Source: Planctomycetota bacterium (GTDB taxonomy: Bacteria > Planctomycetota > UBA1135 > GCA-002686595). From it: DNA of 64,000 bases. This document shows positions 16,731 through 26,318 of this stretch, one piece after another. Each line of letters opens with the position of its first letter. Position 1 is the stretch's first letter. Under the pieces are notes generated by a model. It searched no databases, was not told where the DNA came from, and worked only from the letters and a program-made list of their open reading frames with translations. The stretch is from positions 1 through 64,000 of the forward strand of contig JAKVCD010000026.1 of NCBI GenBank assembly GCA_022446815.1, written 5' to 3'. The position numbers and the translations under genes were made by a program.

Positions 16731-18176
16731 TCACTCAGGGAGCTCGATGAGGGTGTAGTAAGCCTGCTTATGCAGGAGTGATCCTCCAGCAGCTGAAGCC
16801 ACGCCCTCCGCGGCGAGCTCGTGGACGTAGCCCGAGCGGAGCCCCTCCACCATGAGATCGATTCCGCGTCCATCCTCACTCGCGATGACGTCGGTGATGG
16901 CGAGCTCCTTCACGTCGACCTCAGGGCTCCCATAGCCAGAGTGGAGCTTGTAGGTGTAGCTCTTCATCTTGAAGCAGCTCGCGTGGGCGCTGACGTCGGT
17001 GTTCACCTCAGAGGTGAAGCGCAAACGGAATCCGCCAGGGATGGCAGACATCGTGTGGATCTCAAAGGGGGTCTCGCCAGTCCAGCGCAGTCGCTGCAGC
17101 CCAAAGGGGCTGTTGCCTCTGCCACCCCAGCCTCGGTTGGTCATGCCTACGAGGAGGGAGTTGTCCGGGCCGAACTCGCAACGGATCGCGCCACACTGCA
17201 GGCCCATCCGGAAGGGGAAGCAGGCCCCCTGCCAGTTGCCGTTCACCTCTTCGAGCGCGACCCGCAGGACCGAGGCGTCGTACTGGTCCGTGACGAAGAG
17301 CTGCCCGGCGAAGGGCCCGAACTCGCCCTCGGTCATGTCCCAGGCCATCCCCGCGGGCGAGCGGCCCATCTTGTCGTAAGGGAACCAGACCGCGGGCATG
17401 CGGAGCTCGGGGATCTCCTCTTTGACCTCAGGGAAGAGCTTCCCGTTCGGGACGTCGTCCACGATGGAGAAGGTCCACTCTTCGTTCTTGCAGGAGCTGA
17501 TGCCGTGCGGGTGACCGTGGAAGTCTCCGGGGAGCATGATGGACAGCTTGCTAGCGCCGCACCACTCGCCCTGGTTGTCTGTGTAGAAGGCGTCGCCCCA
17601 AGGGCTGGTCTCGACACCGGCGGGAGAGCGGAGCCCGGAGCAGGTCGGGGTCATCTGGCCGTCAGGTGTGATGCTCATGGTGAAGCCGCGCCACTCCGCG
17701 CGCCCGAAGGGCTCGTCCCCGAAGGGCTTGTTCGTGGTGACCCAGAAGTTGCCGTCCGGACCGATCACCGGGCCGAAGTTGTACTCGTGGTAGTTGCCGC
17801 TGATGGGGATCAAGTCGCAGACCGTCTCGAGCTCATCGACGCGCCCGTCACCGCGCGTGTCACGCATGCGCGAGAGCTCGCCGCGTTGCATCACGTAGAT
17901 CCAGCCGTCGTGGTCGAGGAGTCCTAGCGGCTCCTGGAGTCCCTGCGCGAAGAGGTTGAACTGCGCGCCGCTGACGTCGTCTTCCCAAGCGCCGGTGACG
18001 CTGTAGACGTTCCCGCGTCGAGTCGCGATGAGGGCGGTCCCATCCTGGAGGATCTCTATCCCGCTGACCTCGAGCACGATGTCCTCAGGGATCGGGATGG
18101 TCGCGATCTCGTAGAAGTCCTCCTCTCCAACGGAGAGCGAGAGGGCGACGGCGCAGAGGGTCGTTGTGATCACCAT
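16731..18176 (-). CDS. Secreted beta-propeller (PQQ/sorbosone dehydrogenase-like) protein
   Basis: 481 residues with an N-terminal signal of about 15-18 residues. The body repeats blades of the kind seen in planctomycete membrane-bound dehydrogenase/heme-binding proteins: SGIEILQDGTALIATRRGNVY, QEPLGLLDHDGWIYVMQRGEL, IGPDGNFWVTTNKP, PAGMAWDM and GPFAGQLFVTDQ. No haem motif is present in this protein. It overlaps the preceding pentahaem cytochrome gene by 7 nt and is therefore translationally coupled to it, suggesting a dehydrogenase-like or substrate-binding partner that passes electrons to that cytochrome. The electron-transfer role is inference. Confidence 0.78.
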   Translation of the reverse strand: MVITTTLCAVALSLSVGEEDFYEIATIPIPEDIVLEVSGIEILQDGTALIATRRGNVYSVTGAWEDDVSGAQFNLFAQGLQEPLGLLDHDGWIYVMQRGELSRMRDTRGDGRVDELETVCDLIPISGNYHEYNFGPVIGPDGNFWVTTNKPFGDEPFGRAEWRGFTMSITPDGQMTPTCSGLRSPAGVETSPWGDAFYTDNQGEWCGASKLSIMLPGDFHGHPHGISSCKNEEWTFSIVDDVPNGKLFPEVKEEIPELRMPAVWFPYDKMGRSPAGMAWDMTEGEFGPFAGQLFVTDQYDASVLRVALEEVNGNWQGACFPFRMGLQCGAIRCEFGPDNSLLVGMTNRGWGGRGNSPFGLQRLRWTGETPFEIHTMSAIPGGFRLRFTSEVNTDVSAHASCFKMKSYTYKLHSGYGSPEVDVKELAITDVIASEDGRGIDLMVEGLRSGYVHELAAEGVASAAGGSLLHKQAYYTLIELPE

Positions 18177-20908
18177 GTGTAGGTCACCTCGATGTTGGCG
18201 GGGAGCTCGTTGATCTCTATGAGCAGCTCAGCTGCGTCGCCTCTTCCGCGCAAGAAGGCGCGGCCTCCTCTGGAGACTTGGACGCTCATCTCTCCATCGC
18301 GAACCCACTCTCCCTCAAGGGCTTCGATGGAGCCTCGGTCTGCTCTCATGAAGAGGGTCTCTCCTTCGTTCACCCAGCCTCCGATGGAGAGGGAGCGGAT
18401 GAGTCGAGCGCCGCCGAGTCGTAGCTCGGGTCGGATGGACTCCTCGATGACGACGTCGCCGATCGAGTAGCGGAAGGTCGGCATGTCCGACTCATCCATA
18501 GTCCTGCCGAGTGAGCGATAGCCCGCGTCTCGACCCATCTCGCTAGGCCAGCTCGCGCCGTCGTCCGAGAGGAGGGCGAAGGGGGCACCGGGAGCGAAGT
18601 CCACCCAGGGCACAGGCGGCAGCTCGAGCTGACCCGCGCGACCCTTCCATGTCCCCGCAGCGTCGAAGTACTCGCCCGCCCATGCGCGGCCGAGGCGAGA
18701 GTTCATCATGTCGAAGGCGTAGTGGATGCGCTGAGGGGTGCCGACGACGAGCGTCCGCGGGCTCATGTCGCGCATGAATACGCCCGTATGAATCGGACCC
18801 TCTGTCGGGGTGAGCTCGAACTCTCCTGGCGAGCTCAAGAGGCCCTTCGGGTATGGCGCAGCGTCTCCAAGCGAGAGGTAACTCCAGATGGCTTCGATCT
18901 GCTTGTCGATGTCGCCTTCGTGAATGTCCGTGACCGGGCTCTTTCCGTTCAGCCAGAAGTCAGGCATACGGGTGTTCATCTTCAGCGCGACAGGGTCCAC
19001 CAGGAGCTTGTGGAACCATGCCTGGTTGAGGCGCGTATACATCGCTGACATGTCCGTCGCCGGGACCCCCAGAGACTCGTGTCCAGCGAAGGTGTGGCAG
19101 TTGATGCAGCCGAGGCCGTCCGTCCCGACGAGCCGTTGACCGTGGGCCACCTCGACCTCATCTACTTCGGTCAGTTTGTCGACACCTCCACCGCCGTCCT
19201 CTTCGATGAAGGCGTCGGCGAGGTGTGCGACGAGCTCGTGGTTGTACTGAGGCATGCGCGTCTTCATGTATGGGCGCGCGGTCCCGCCGTCTAGCAGGAC
19301 AGCCTTGAGCCAGTCTGGTCGCAGCTTCGCGCCGACCCCTTCAAGGGTGGGGGGGATACGCCCCTCGTCGCCGATGTCCGCGTCGCCGACGACCTCAAAC
19401 CAGACGCGACGATCCGCGGTCGGTCCACCGACGCCGCCGCGGTCGTGACAGGCGGTGCAGCGCAGCGCCTCGAGTTGGCTCACGGTCGTGTGGGCGAGGG
19501 GCTCGCCCTGTTGCATAGCGTCGATCGCAAAGATGATCGCCTCGATCTCGGACTGGGTGATGTCGTAGAGAGGGACTGTCGGGTTGATGTCCGTACCGAT
19601 GCAGCTGCGCTCCTTCGAGAGGTCCAGCTCAGCGATGCTCCGCAGCGGCCGCAGGTTGATGTGCTCTACGCCTGTCTCGTGACATGCATAGCAGCGGAGC
19701 TTGGAGAAGTTCTTTGTTCCGACCTGGATGCCGTCCGGATGGAGGTCGAAGGAGTTGGGCGGCGGACTGAGGACAATGGAGGAGTGCGAGAGGTGCTCGG
19801 AGTTGATGAAGCCTCGCGGAACCTCGGGACCTTCCCACTGCAGCTCGACCATCTCTCCCCCAGAGCGCTCGAACATGCGCACCTCGATGGAGTGAAGCCC
19901 AGCCTCTAGGTTGCGCTTACCGGAGAGCTCTTTTGGGCCGTGATTGCCGTCGTTGTTGATGAGCTCTTCTCCGTCGATCCACAGGCGTGAGCCGTCGTCC
20001 GACGTGAGGTAGAAGGTCCACTCGCCTGCAGCAGGGACGTCGACCTCTCCTGTGAAGCGGAAGCAGAAGTTGTCGCCACGGTGCTCCGGGAGCCCGTCGA
20101 TCGTCTCAATTGAGCCGGTGCGCACCGCTGTGTACTCGTCGAGGGTCATGACGGTCTCGAGGCCGGGCTCCTCGAAGTACTCGTAGCGCAGCCCTGGCGC
20201 GGTCGCTGACTCAATGAGCTGGTGGCGCAGCAGGTAAGCGGCGATGGCCTTCGCCTCGCCCTCGTCGAGGTCCATGTCAGGCATGCGCCCCGCCGGGCGA
20301 GCGTCGTGAGGCGAGAGCAGGAACTTCGTGAGTGCTCCCACTGTCGTCTTCCTTGAGAGGTCCCCGAGATGGACGATCTCTCCGAGGTCCCCCTCGCTCG
20401 TGGCGAGGGCGTCGAAGGTGGGCGGGGTCTCCCACTCCCACCACGGCACCTCGAGCTCCTCGGGCGTCTCAAGCGGCGAGTGGCAAGCGACGCACCCGAC
20501 CCCGTGGAAGAGTTGGCGGCCACGCTCGAGCTCTGCGTTGCTAGTCGGGACTGGCGTCGTGTCGATCGGCTCTCCGAGGCTCCCAAGGAAATGGGGGAGG
20601 GCGCGCGCCATGCTCCAGGCCATACGGGGGTTCTCTTCTCTCCCAGCGAAGAGGTTGGGCATCTTCGAACGCGGCTTATGACCTGCTGGATCGATCAAGT
20701 AGTCGAGGAGGTAGTCTCGAAGGACGCGCTCGCCCACCTTGGTGAGGTCGGGTCCTGGCGGAGCCTCGATGAGGTCAGCGTACTCATCGGGCGCCTCGTG
20801 GCATGCCGTGCAGCGCAGCTCTCGGATCAGGCGGAGGCCCTCCGAGATCTTGGGGTCTTGGGGTTCAGCGAGCGCAGCGAGAGCGAGGAGGGATGAGAGT
20901 GCGATCAA
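18170..20908 (-). CDS. Secreted pentahaem c-type cytochrome with PA14 domain
   Basis: 912 residues from TTG 20908. Five CxxCH haem motifs are visible: CTACH at 33, CVACH at 139, CYACH at 406, CTACH at 484 and CINCH at 601. Between the second and third sits a PA14 domain (about 235-370, with TFYLTSDDGSRLWIDG), usually a carbohydrate-binding beta barrel. The C-terminal 250 residues are beta-rich and unassigned. TTG 20908 is chosen because AAGGAG lies 6 nt upstream and it gives a short signal peptide ending ALA-E; another TTG at 20938 is possible. It lies 63 nt after the DUF1501 gene and overlaps the beta-propeller gene. Periplasmic electron transfer linked to glycan oxidation or recognition is inferred. 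Confidence 0.85.
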   Translation of the reverse strand: MIALSSLLALAALAEPQDPKISEGLRLIRELRCTACHEAPDEYADLIEAPPGPDLTKVGERVLRDYLLDYLIDPAGHKPRSKMPNLFAGREENPRMAWSMARALPHFLGSLGEPIDTTPVPTSNAELERGRQLFHGVGCVACHSPLETPEELEVPWWEWETPPTFDALATSEGDLGEIVHLGDLSRKTTVGALTKFLLSPHDARPAGRMPDMDLDEGEAKAIAAYLLRHQLIESATAPGLRYEYFEEPGLETVMTLDEYTAVRTGSIETIDGLPEHRGDNFCFRFTGEVDVPAAGEWTFYLTSDDGSRLWIDGEELINNDGNHGPKELSGKRNLEAGLHSIEVRMFERSGGEMVELQWEGPEVPRGFINSEHLSHSSIVLSPPPNSFDLHPDGIQVGTKNFSKLRCYACHETGVEHINLRPLRSIAELDLSKERSCIGTDINPTVPLYDITQSEIEAIIFAIDAMQQGEPLAHTTVSQLEALRCTACHDRGGVGGPTADRRVWFEVVGDADIGDEGRIPPTLEGVGAKLRPDWLKAVLLDGGTARPYMKTRMPQYNHELVAHLADAFIEEDGGGGVDKLTEVDEVEVAHGQRLVGTDGLGCINCHTFAGHESLGVPATDMSAMYTRLNQAWFHKLLVDPVALKMNTRMPDFWLNGKSPVTDIHEGDIDKQIEAIWSYLSLGDAAPYPKGLLSSPGEFELTPTEGPIHTGVFMRDMSPRTLVVGTPQRIHYAFDMMNSRLGRAWAGEYFDAAGTWKGRAGQLELPPVPWVDFAPGAPFALLSDDGASWPSEMGRDAGYRSLGRTMDESDMPTFRYSIGDVVIEESIRPELRLGGARLIRSLSIGGWVNEGETLFMRADRGSIEALEGEWVRDGEMSVQVSRGGRAFLRGRGDAAELLIEINELPANIEVTYTW

Positions 20909-20971
20909 GAGAGGCTCCTTAGACCCACAAGGTACCAAGAAGCGCTTGATGCGAGGCTGACGGGGCAGGAG

Positions 20972-22402
20972 CTAGGCGATCAGGTCGCTGAAGACGTGCC
21001 CGTGCACGTCCGTGAGGCGCATGTCGCGGCTCGAGAAGCGATAGGTGAGTCGCTCGTGATCGAGGCCTAGCAGGTGCAGCATGGTCGCGTGCAGGTCGTG
21101 CATCTCCATCTTGTTCTCGATGGCGTAGTACCCGTACTCGTCAGTGGAGCCATAGGCCTGCCCAGCCTTCACTCCACCGCCAGCCATCCACATGGAGAAT
21201 CCGTGCGGATTGTGGTCGCGGCCGTCCGTGCCCTGCGCCATAGGAGTCCGCCCGAACTCTCCCGAGAACACGACGAGGGTTGAGTCGAGGAGCCCTCTCG
21301 CTTTGAGGTCGGTGAGGAGGCCCGAGATGCCGTGATCTACCGCGCGAGCGTTGTCTTCGTGTCCCTGCTTCAGGTTCTGGTGCTGATCCCAGCGGTCGTG
21401 ACCTACGTTCGGGCAAGTGAGCTCGATGAAGCGCACGCCGCGCTCGGCGAGCCTCCGCGCCAAGAGGCACATCGTGCCGTAGGTACGGGTGTGCTGATCG
21501 GGGGCCTCGAGCCCGTAGATCTGTTTCGTGAGCTTCGTCTCGCCGCTCAAGTCCATGAGCTCAGGCACAGCGGTCTGCATGCGGAAGGCGAGCTCATAGT
21601 TCGTGATCGCTGTCTCTACATCGCCATCACGGCCTGCGCGCTCGAGCGCGCCGCCGTCTAGATCGCCGAGGAGGTCGAGCTTGGCGCGCTGCTCATTTTT
21701 GGAGTCACGAGTTGAGTTGAGGTTCGCGACCGGTTGCGCGCCGCGCTTGAAGACCGAGCCCTGGAAGCTCGCGGGCAGATAGCCCGAGTTGAAGTTGTCG
21801 AGGCCTCCAGGAGGGATGAGCCCGCCGTTGAGGACGATGAAGCCAGGGAGGTCTCTCGACTCGCTCCCGAGCCCATAGGTGAGCCAAGAGCCCATGCTCG
21901 GTCTCCCTTGGAGACCATTCCCCGTATGGAGGAAGTAGTTGGCGTTGGTGTGCTCTGGGAACTTGGAGGTCATGGACCGCACGACGCACAGATCGTCCGC
22001 GTGCTTTGAGAGGTGCGGGAAGAGGTCGCTGATCCAGAGCCCGCTCTCGCCGTACTGGTTGAACTTCCAGGGAGACGCCAAGACGCCGCCGACGTCGTCG
22101 AACTGCGTCTTTGGAATCTTCATCTTGATGGGCTGCCCGTTCTCGCGCGCCAGCCGCGGCTTGGGGTCGAAGGTGTCGACCTGCGCCGGCGCGCCGTCCA
22201 TGTAGAGGAAGATCACGCGTTGAGCGCTGGCAGGGAAGTGAGTCGGCCTAGGTGTCAGCGGGTTGTCGCCGTCACGCAGGAGGCCAGCGTAGGCGCTCTC
22301 AGCCATCAGGCTTGAGAGGGCGACACCTCCGAAGCCGCAGCAGGTGCGGCGCAGCAGCTCTCGCCTAGACCAGGCGGCGGGTTCTCTCTTCGCTTGGCTC
22401 AT
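20972..22402 (-). CDS. DUF1501 protein with Tat signal
   Basis: 476 residues of the DUF1501 family, an alkaline-phosphatase-fold group abundant in planctomycetes. The N-terminus has a twin-arginine signal (SRRELLRR at about 12-19, then a hydrophobic stretch to AYAG), so folded export is expected. Family motifs FLYMDGAPAQVDTFDPKP, TSKFPEHTNANYFLHTGNG, SWLTYGLGSE, FSGEFGRTPMAQGTDGRDHNP and MDGRDHN-like HNPHGFSMWMAGGGVK are all present. It starts 2 nt after the stop of the PSD1 gene, the standard PSD1-DUF1501 pair. The biochemical function is unknown; metal-dependent hydrolysis is suggested by the fold. Confidence 0.92.
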   Translation of the reverse strand: MSQAKREPAAWSRRELLRRTCCGFGGVALSSLMAESAYAGLLRDGDNPLTPRPTHFPASAQRVIFLYMDGAPAQVDTFDPKPRLARENGQPIKMKIPKTQFDDVGGVLASPWKFNQYGESGLWISDLFPHLSKHADDLCVVRSMTSKFPEHTNANYFLHTGNGLQGRPSMGSWLTYGLGSESRDLPGFIVLNGGLIPPGGLDNFNSGYLPASFQGSVFKRGAQPVANLNSTRDSKNEQRAKLDLLGDLDGGALERAGRDGDVETAITNYELAFRMQTAVPELMDLSGETKLTKQIYGLEAPDQHTRTYGTMCLLARRLAERGVRFIELTCPNVGHDRWDQHQNLKQGHEDNARAVDHGISGLLTDLKARGLLDSTLVVFSGEFGRTPMAQGTDGRDHNPHGFSMWMAGGGVKAGQAYGSTDEYGYYAIENKMEMHDLHATMLHLLGLDHERLTYRFSSRDMRLTDVHGHVFSDLIA

Positions 22403-22404
22403 AA

Positions 22405-25400
22405 CTAGTTCAAGAAGATGAACTCCTTCACGTTAAAGAGCACGTGGCAGACGTCACCCCAGGCGTCCTCGTCATCACGTCCATCGAGGAAGGTGAGGAG
22501 ACGCTCGGTCTCAGCGGCGGACGGCGCGCGAGAGAAGGCCTCTAGATAGAGGGACTCGATCCTCTGAGCCGCGGGTGCCTCCCCTTCCTCTAGGGCGCGC
22601 TCAGCCCAGCGCTCAGCCAGCTCTTCAAAGAGGGGATCGTTCATCATCGTCAGCGACTGTGCAGGGACGTTTGAGACGCTGCGCCTCCCCTGTGTGGTGA
22701 AGGGGATGGGCCGGTCGAAGACCTTGAAGAAGGGAGAGAGGAAGTTTCTCGGGACAGAGATGTAGATGCTGCGCCGGCCCGCGCCGTCAATCGGACCGCT
22801 CTTACCCGGCCTCCCGCGCCCATCCATGAAGGGGTCAAGGTGGACGGGGATGCTAGGACCGAAGAGCGTGCGGTCTAAGGCGCCAGAGACCGCGAGCGCC
22901 CCGTCCCTGATCGCCTCGGCGTCGAGGCGGCGCACGGGTGAGCGGCCCAGCAATAGGTTGTCAGGATCGAGCTCGAGCCCGCGCGGGTCACCGTTTCGGG
23001 ATTGTCGATACGTCGTCGAGAGGACTACATCACGGACGAGGTCTTTCATGGACCAGCCGCTATCGACGAAGCGCGTCGCGAGGTGATCTAAGAGCTCCGG
23101 GTGCGTAGGGGGCGTGCCCTGCTTTCCGAAGTCGTCCACTGAGCTCACGATCCCGCGGCCGAAGAGGTGGTGCCAGATGCGGTTCACCATCACCCGGGCG
23201 ACGAGCGGGTTCTCAGGCCTCGTGAGGCGGCGCGCCAGCTCTAGGCGCCCGCTGCCCTCAGCCTCGATAGGACCAGACTCGGGGAGCGCGACGGGCAGGC
23301 GTCGCGGGGCGAACTCTCCCGGGGTGTTGTGATTACCTCGCACGAAGACCCGCTCGTTGACGCCGTTCCCATCGAGCATGGCGGGTGCTGTGCGTGACCG
23401 GCTCTCGATCATGTTGAGCAGCTCGAGGCGCTCTTCGATGTGCGGAGCGGCAGCGCGCCTGAGGGCGTCGCGGTCTGCCTCCGGGAAGAGCTCCGGGTGG
23501 AGCGCGACCCAGTCGAGCAGGGCGGCCTTGTCGCGGCCAGTCTCTGCCTCGAGCGGCTCCGCAGCGCTCAAGGCTTGGAGTGAGGCTGCGAGCTCCTCAG
23601 CAAAGTCGGCGGGGAAGCTCTCCGAGCTCTGAGCCTCAAAGCTCCACGGCGCGCGGTCCGCAGGCCGGCTGGGTCCCTCAACGACGAGGGCGAGGGCGAA
23701 GTCTGAGACGCCTTCGACAGGGGTGAACTCTAGGTGGACTCTCTGCCCTACGTACCTTCGGAGGTCATGGGTCTCCCACCTCCAACCACCGAGGCCCTCA
23801 AAGCGCTTGATGGACTGACCGTGCAGGGGCCCGGCGATCACGCGATGAGAGTCGATCGCCGCGAAGCAGCGTCCTGCGCCTCGCACGAGGTAGTGGACCA
23901 AGCCGTGCTCAGGCACAAAGGTCGGGGTCCTGAGGGTCCTGCCAGAGCTGTTCCAGTTGTGGACGCTGCCGGGGGTGGCGGAGGAGGGGCCCTTGGTGAA
24001 GCCGGCGACCCCAAAGCCAAACTGGAGCTTGGCCCAGTCCGGGTCGACGTAGGCGCCAGGCGCGCGCGTGAAACCTTGGATCGGCCACGCGGGGTCGAAT
24101 CCATAGGAGGCGGCGCCCAGCTCCCTCGGTCCAGGGCCAAAGAGGTTCCCGTCTTGGATCCAAGCGGCGGGCGCAGAGGCGTCCTCGTAGGAGAAGAGTG
24201 CGGCGGTCTCGGCGGGCATAGCCCACGCTGCTGGCGCTGGCTCAGCCTCGAGGGGCTCTCCCTGGCAGAGCTTGGCCCAAGCATGCAGCGGGTCTGCCGA
24301 GTCATAGCTCGCGTCCCTGACCGCTAAGGTCCAAGCGCTGAGAGCGTCCGGGTTCAGTCCGCGCCGAGCAGCGACCTCTCTCACAGCGATGAAGTGAGCA
24401 CGCTGCTCCTCCGCGCTACGCGCTCGCGCGAGGGCGCCCGAGTCGCTCCGATCACTAAAGACGAGGTGGTCTACGCCGATGTGCGCCCAAGCGCCGCCAC
24501 CTTCGTCCGCGATCTCGACGCGCGCCTGAGCTCCACGCCACTCAGCCATATGGAAGAAGGCTGGACGGAACACGCCGTCTTCTGTGGCTGCGCGTGAGAG
24601 CACCACCTCTCCGTTGACGAGCAGCCGGACCGCCGTCATGTCGGCGTCATCACCTCCGCAGATGAGGAAGTGGAGATAGTCGTGCTCGATAGTGAACTCC
24701 GGGCTCAAGAGCCTGCCGGTGCGCGCGTCTACCCCGACGGGGTCATAGTGCGAGGGACCTTCGCCTTGTGGCGTCCGGTGCGTGCAGACGAAGCGCTCAC
24801 CCCGCCAGTCCTTGAGCTTGCCCTTGTGGTAATCCGGGATGTCCGCGAGCAGCGGCGGCGCCTCTCCGAGGGCGTCACCCTCTACCTCCCAGGCGCCCCA
24901 TGACTCACCCTCAAAGTCTTCAAAGATGATCTCTAGACCGCTAGGTAAGGGCGCGCCAGCTCCCTCCTCTTCGTGCTCGTAGCTGAGGACCTCCCGCGCC
25001 GCCAAGAGGCGCTCCTCGACTCGCTCCAAGCTCGGCTTAAGCGCCTCTGCGAAGGCGCGTCGTGTCGCTGGCCCGTGGTCTGCGTCCAGCCCAGAGATGG
25101 CGTCGGCGACGAGGGTGTTCTTGTGCAAGCTCTCGAACAGGACCTGCCGGTACGAGGAGCTGTGGAGGAAGCCAGCGAGGGCGTAGAAGTCCTCGGTCGG
25201 GATCGGGTCGAACTTGTGATCGTGGCAGCGCGCACAAGACACGCTCATCGCCAAGAAGGTGTGCGAGAACACCTCGATCTGGTTTGAGACTCGGTCAGCC
25301 TCGTCGCCCTGGATGTCGACAGGCGAGTGGACCTCTTCGCCCAAGTGCCAGAAGCCGGTGCCGAGGATGGACTCGTCGTACCCATCGGTGGGGTGGAGGC

Positions 25401-26247
25401 GCGGCTCCTCTACGAGGTCACCAGCGACGTGCTCGGTGAGCAGGCGGTCGTATGGAACGTCGGCGTTCAACGCGCGGGTGAGGTAGTCCCGATATTCAAA
25501 GGCGTTGGGGATCACATAGTCGAACTCGTGCCCACGGCTCTCGCCGTATCGCACGAGGTCTAACCAGTGTCGCGCCCACCTCTCACCGTAGTGAGGAGAG
25601 GAGAGGAGCCGGTCGACGACGTGCTCATAGGCCTCGTTCGATTCATCTGAGAGGAACTCGTCCAGCTCTTCAAGGGTGGGGGGGAGCCCCGTAATCCCGT
25701 AGCTAACGCGGCGGAGCCAGGTCGCACGATCCGCTTCGTCCGCAGGCTCAAGCCCTGCATCCTGCAGGCTCCGAGCGATAAAGGCGTCGATGGGGTCAGC
25801 GCCCCAAGCGCTCTCGGGGACCTCCGGGTCTGTTACAGGTTGATAGGCCCAGTGCTCAAGGCGCCTCTCTAGGTCGAACTCCTCGACCTCAATCGCGCCC
25901 GCCCCCTCGGTGACCGGGCCTGGCGCCCCCATCTCGACCCACTCCTCAAGCCGCTTGATCTCCTGCGCGGAGAGCTGATTACGCGGCGGCATCTGGAGGA
26001 ACTCGTCCTCATAGCGGACAGCGATGAGGAGAGGGCTTGAGTCGACATCTCCGGGGGTGACGACCGCGCCGCCCTCTCCGCCCTCCATGATCGAGCCGTA
26101 ACGGTCGAGCCTCAGCTCAGCCTTCTGTTTCTCCTCGCCGTGACAGCTCGTGCAGTGCTCCGCGAAGAGCGGCCGGATGTGCGCCTCAAAGAAGTCCGCG
26201 CCAGGGTCTTGTGCTACGGAGAGGCTGAGGAGGATGAACCCAAACAT
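22405..26247 (-). CDS. PSD1 / planctomycete cytochrome C - DUF1549 - DUF1553 protein
   Basis: 1280 residues. A short signal peptide is followed by the planctomycete cytochrome c domain with CTSCH at 32-36 and its LQMPP distal segment. DUF1549 spans about 150-350, with GLPPTLEELDEFL, YGERWARHWLDLVRYGES and a second CARCHDHKFDPI motif near 337. A long beta-rich insertion of roughly 600 residues follows. DUF1553 occupies the last 250 residues, with VMVNRIWHHLFGRGIV and SLTMMNDP. The family is typical of planctomycete sulfatase/glycan loci, but its reaction is unknown. It heads the four-gene leftward operon to 16731 and is separated from the previous gene by an intrinsic-terminator-like hairpin. 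Confidence 0.92.
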   Translation of the reverse strand: MFGFILLSLSVAQDPGADFFEAHIRPLFAEHCTSCHGEEKQKAELRLDRYGSIMEGGEGGAVVTPGDVDSSPLLIAVRYEDEFLQMPPRNQLSAQEIKRLEEWVEMGAPGPVTEGAGAIEVEEFDLERRLEHWAYQPVTDPEVPESAWGADPIDAFIARSLQDAGLEPADEADRATWLRRVSYGITGLPPTLEELDEFLSDESNEAYEHVVDRLLSSPHYGERWARHWLDLVRYGESRGHEFDYVIPNAFEYRDYLTRALNADVPYDRLLTEHVAGDLVEEPRLHPTDGYDESILGTGFWHLGEEVHSPVDIQGDEADRVSNQIEVFSHTFLAMSVSCARCHDHKFDPIPTEDFYALAGFLHSSSYRQVLFESLHKNTLVADAISGLDADHGPATRRAFAEALKPSLERVEERLLAAREVLSYEHEEEGAGAPLPSGLEIIFEDFEGESWGAWEVEGDALGEAPPLLADIPDYHKGKLKDWRGERFVCTHRTPQGEGPSHYDPVGVDARTGRLLSPEFTIEHDYLHFLICGGDDADMTAVRLLVNGEVVLSRAATEDGVFRPAFFHMAEWRGAQARVEIADEGGGAWAHIGVDHLVFSDRSDSGALARARSAEEQRAHFIAVREVAARRGLNPDALSAWTLAVRDASYDSADPLHAWAKLCQGEPLEAEPAPAAWAMPAETAALFSYEDASAPAAWIQDGNLFGPGPRELGAASYGFDPAWPIQGFTRAPGAYVDPDWAKLQFGFGVAGFTKGPSSATPGSVHNWNSSGRTLRTPTFVPEHGLVHYLVRGAGRCFAAIDSHRVIAGPLHGQSIKRFEGLGGWRWETHDLRRYVGQRVHLEFTPVEGVSDFALALVVEGPSRPADRAPWSFEAQSSESFPADFAEELAASLQALSAAEPLEAETGRDKAALLDWVALHPELFPEADRDALRRAAAPHIEERLELLNMIESRSRTAPAMLDGNGVNERVFVRGNHNTPGEFAPRRLPVALPESGPIEAEGSGRLELARRLTRPENPLVARVMVNRIWHHLFGRGIVSSVDDFGKQGTPPTHPELLDHLATRFVDSGWSMKDLVRDVVLSTTYRQSRNGDPRGLELDPDNLLLGRSPVRRLDAEAIRDGALAVSGALDRTLFGPSIPVHLDPFMDGRGRPGKSGPIDGAGRRSIYISVPRNFLSPFFKVFDRPIPFTTQGRRSVSNVPAQSLTMMNDPLFEELAERWAERALEEGEAPAAQRIESLYLEAFSRAPSAAETERLLTFLDGRDDEDAWGDVCHVLFNVKEFIFLN

Positions 26248-26267
26248 AGGACCCCAGATTAAGAGAA

Positions 26268-26297
26268 GACCCCCTCACGCGCTCGCGTCAGGGAGTC
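26268..26297 (-). terminator. Strong GC-rich hairpin, likely intrinsic terminator
   Basis: Arms 26268-26281 and 26284-26297 are complementary over 14 bp with one G-U pair and one mismatch. In the leftward direction the stem is followed by TTCTCTT (26267-26261). It lies between the stop of the 543-residue protein gene (26319) and the PSD1 start (26247), so it probably ends the former transcript and makes PSD1 the first gene of its own operon. Confidence 0.55.
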
Positions 26298-26318
26298 TTC
26301 ATCTTGTTAGCGCGTGTG

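Noticed and set aside
16821..17927. Long rightward open frame (368 codons) opposite the beta-propeller gene
   Set aside because: It is antisense to a clear secreted propeller gene. The product is Val/Glu/Arg-rich without any domain, as expected from high-GC third-position bias on the opposite strand.
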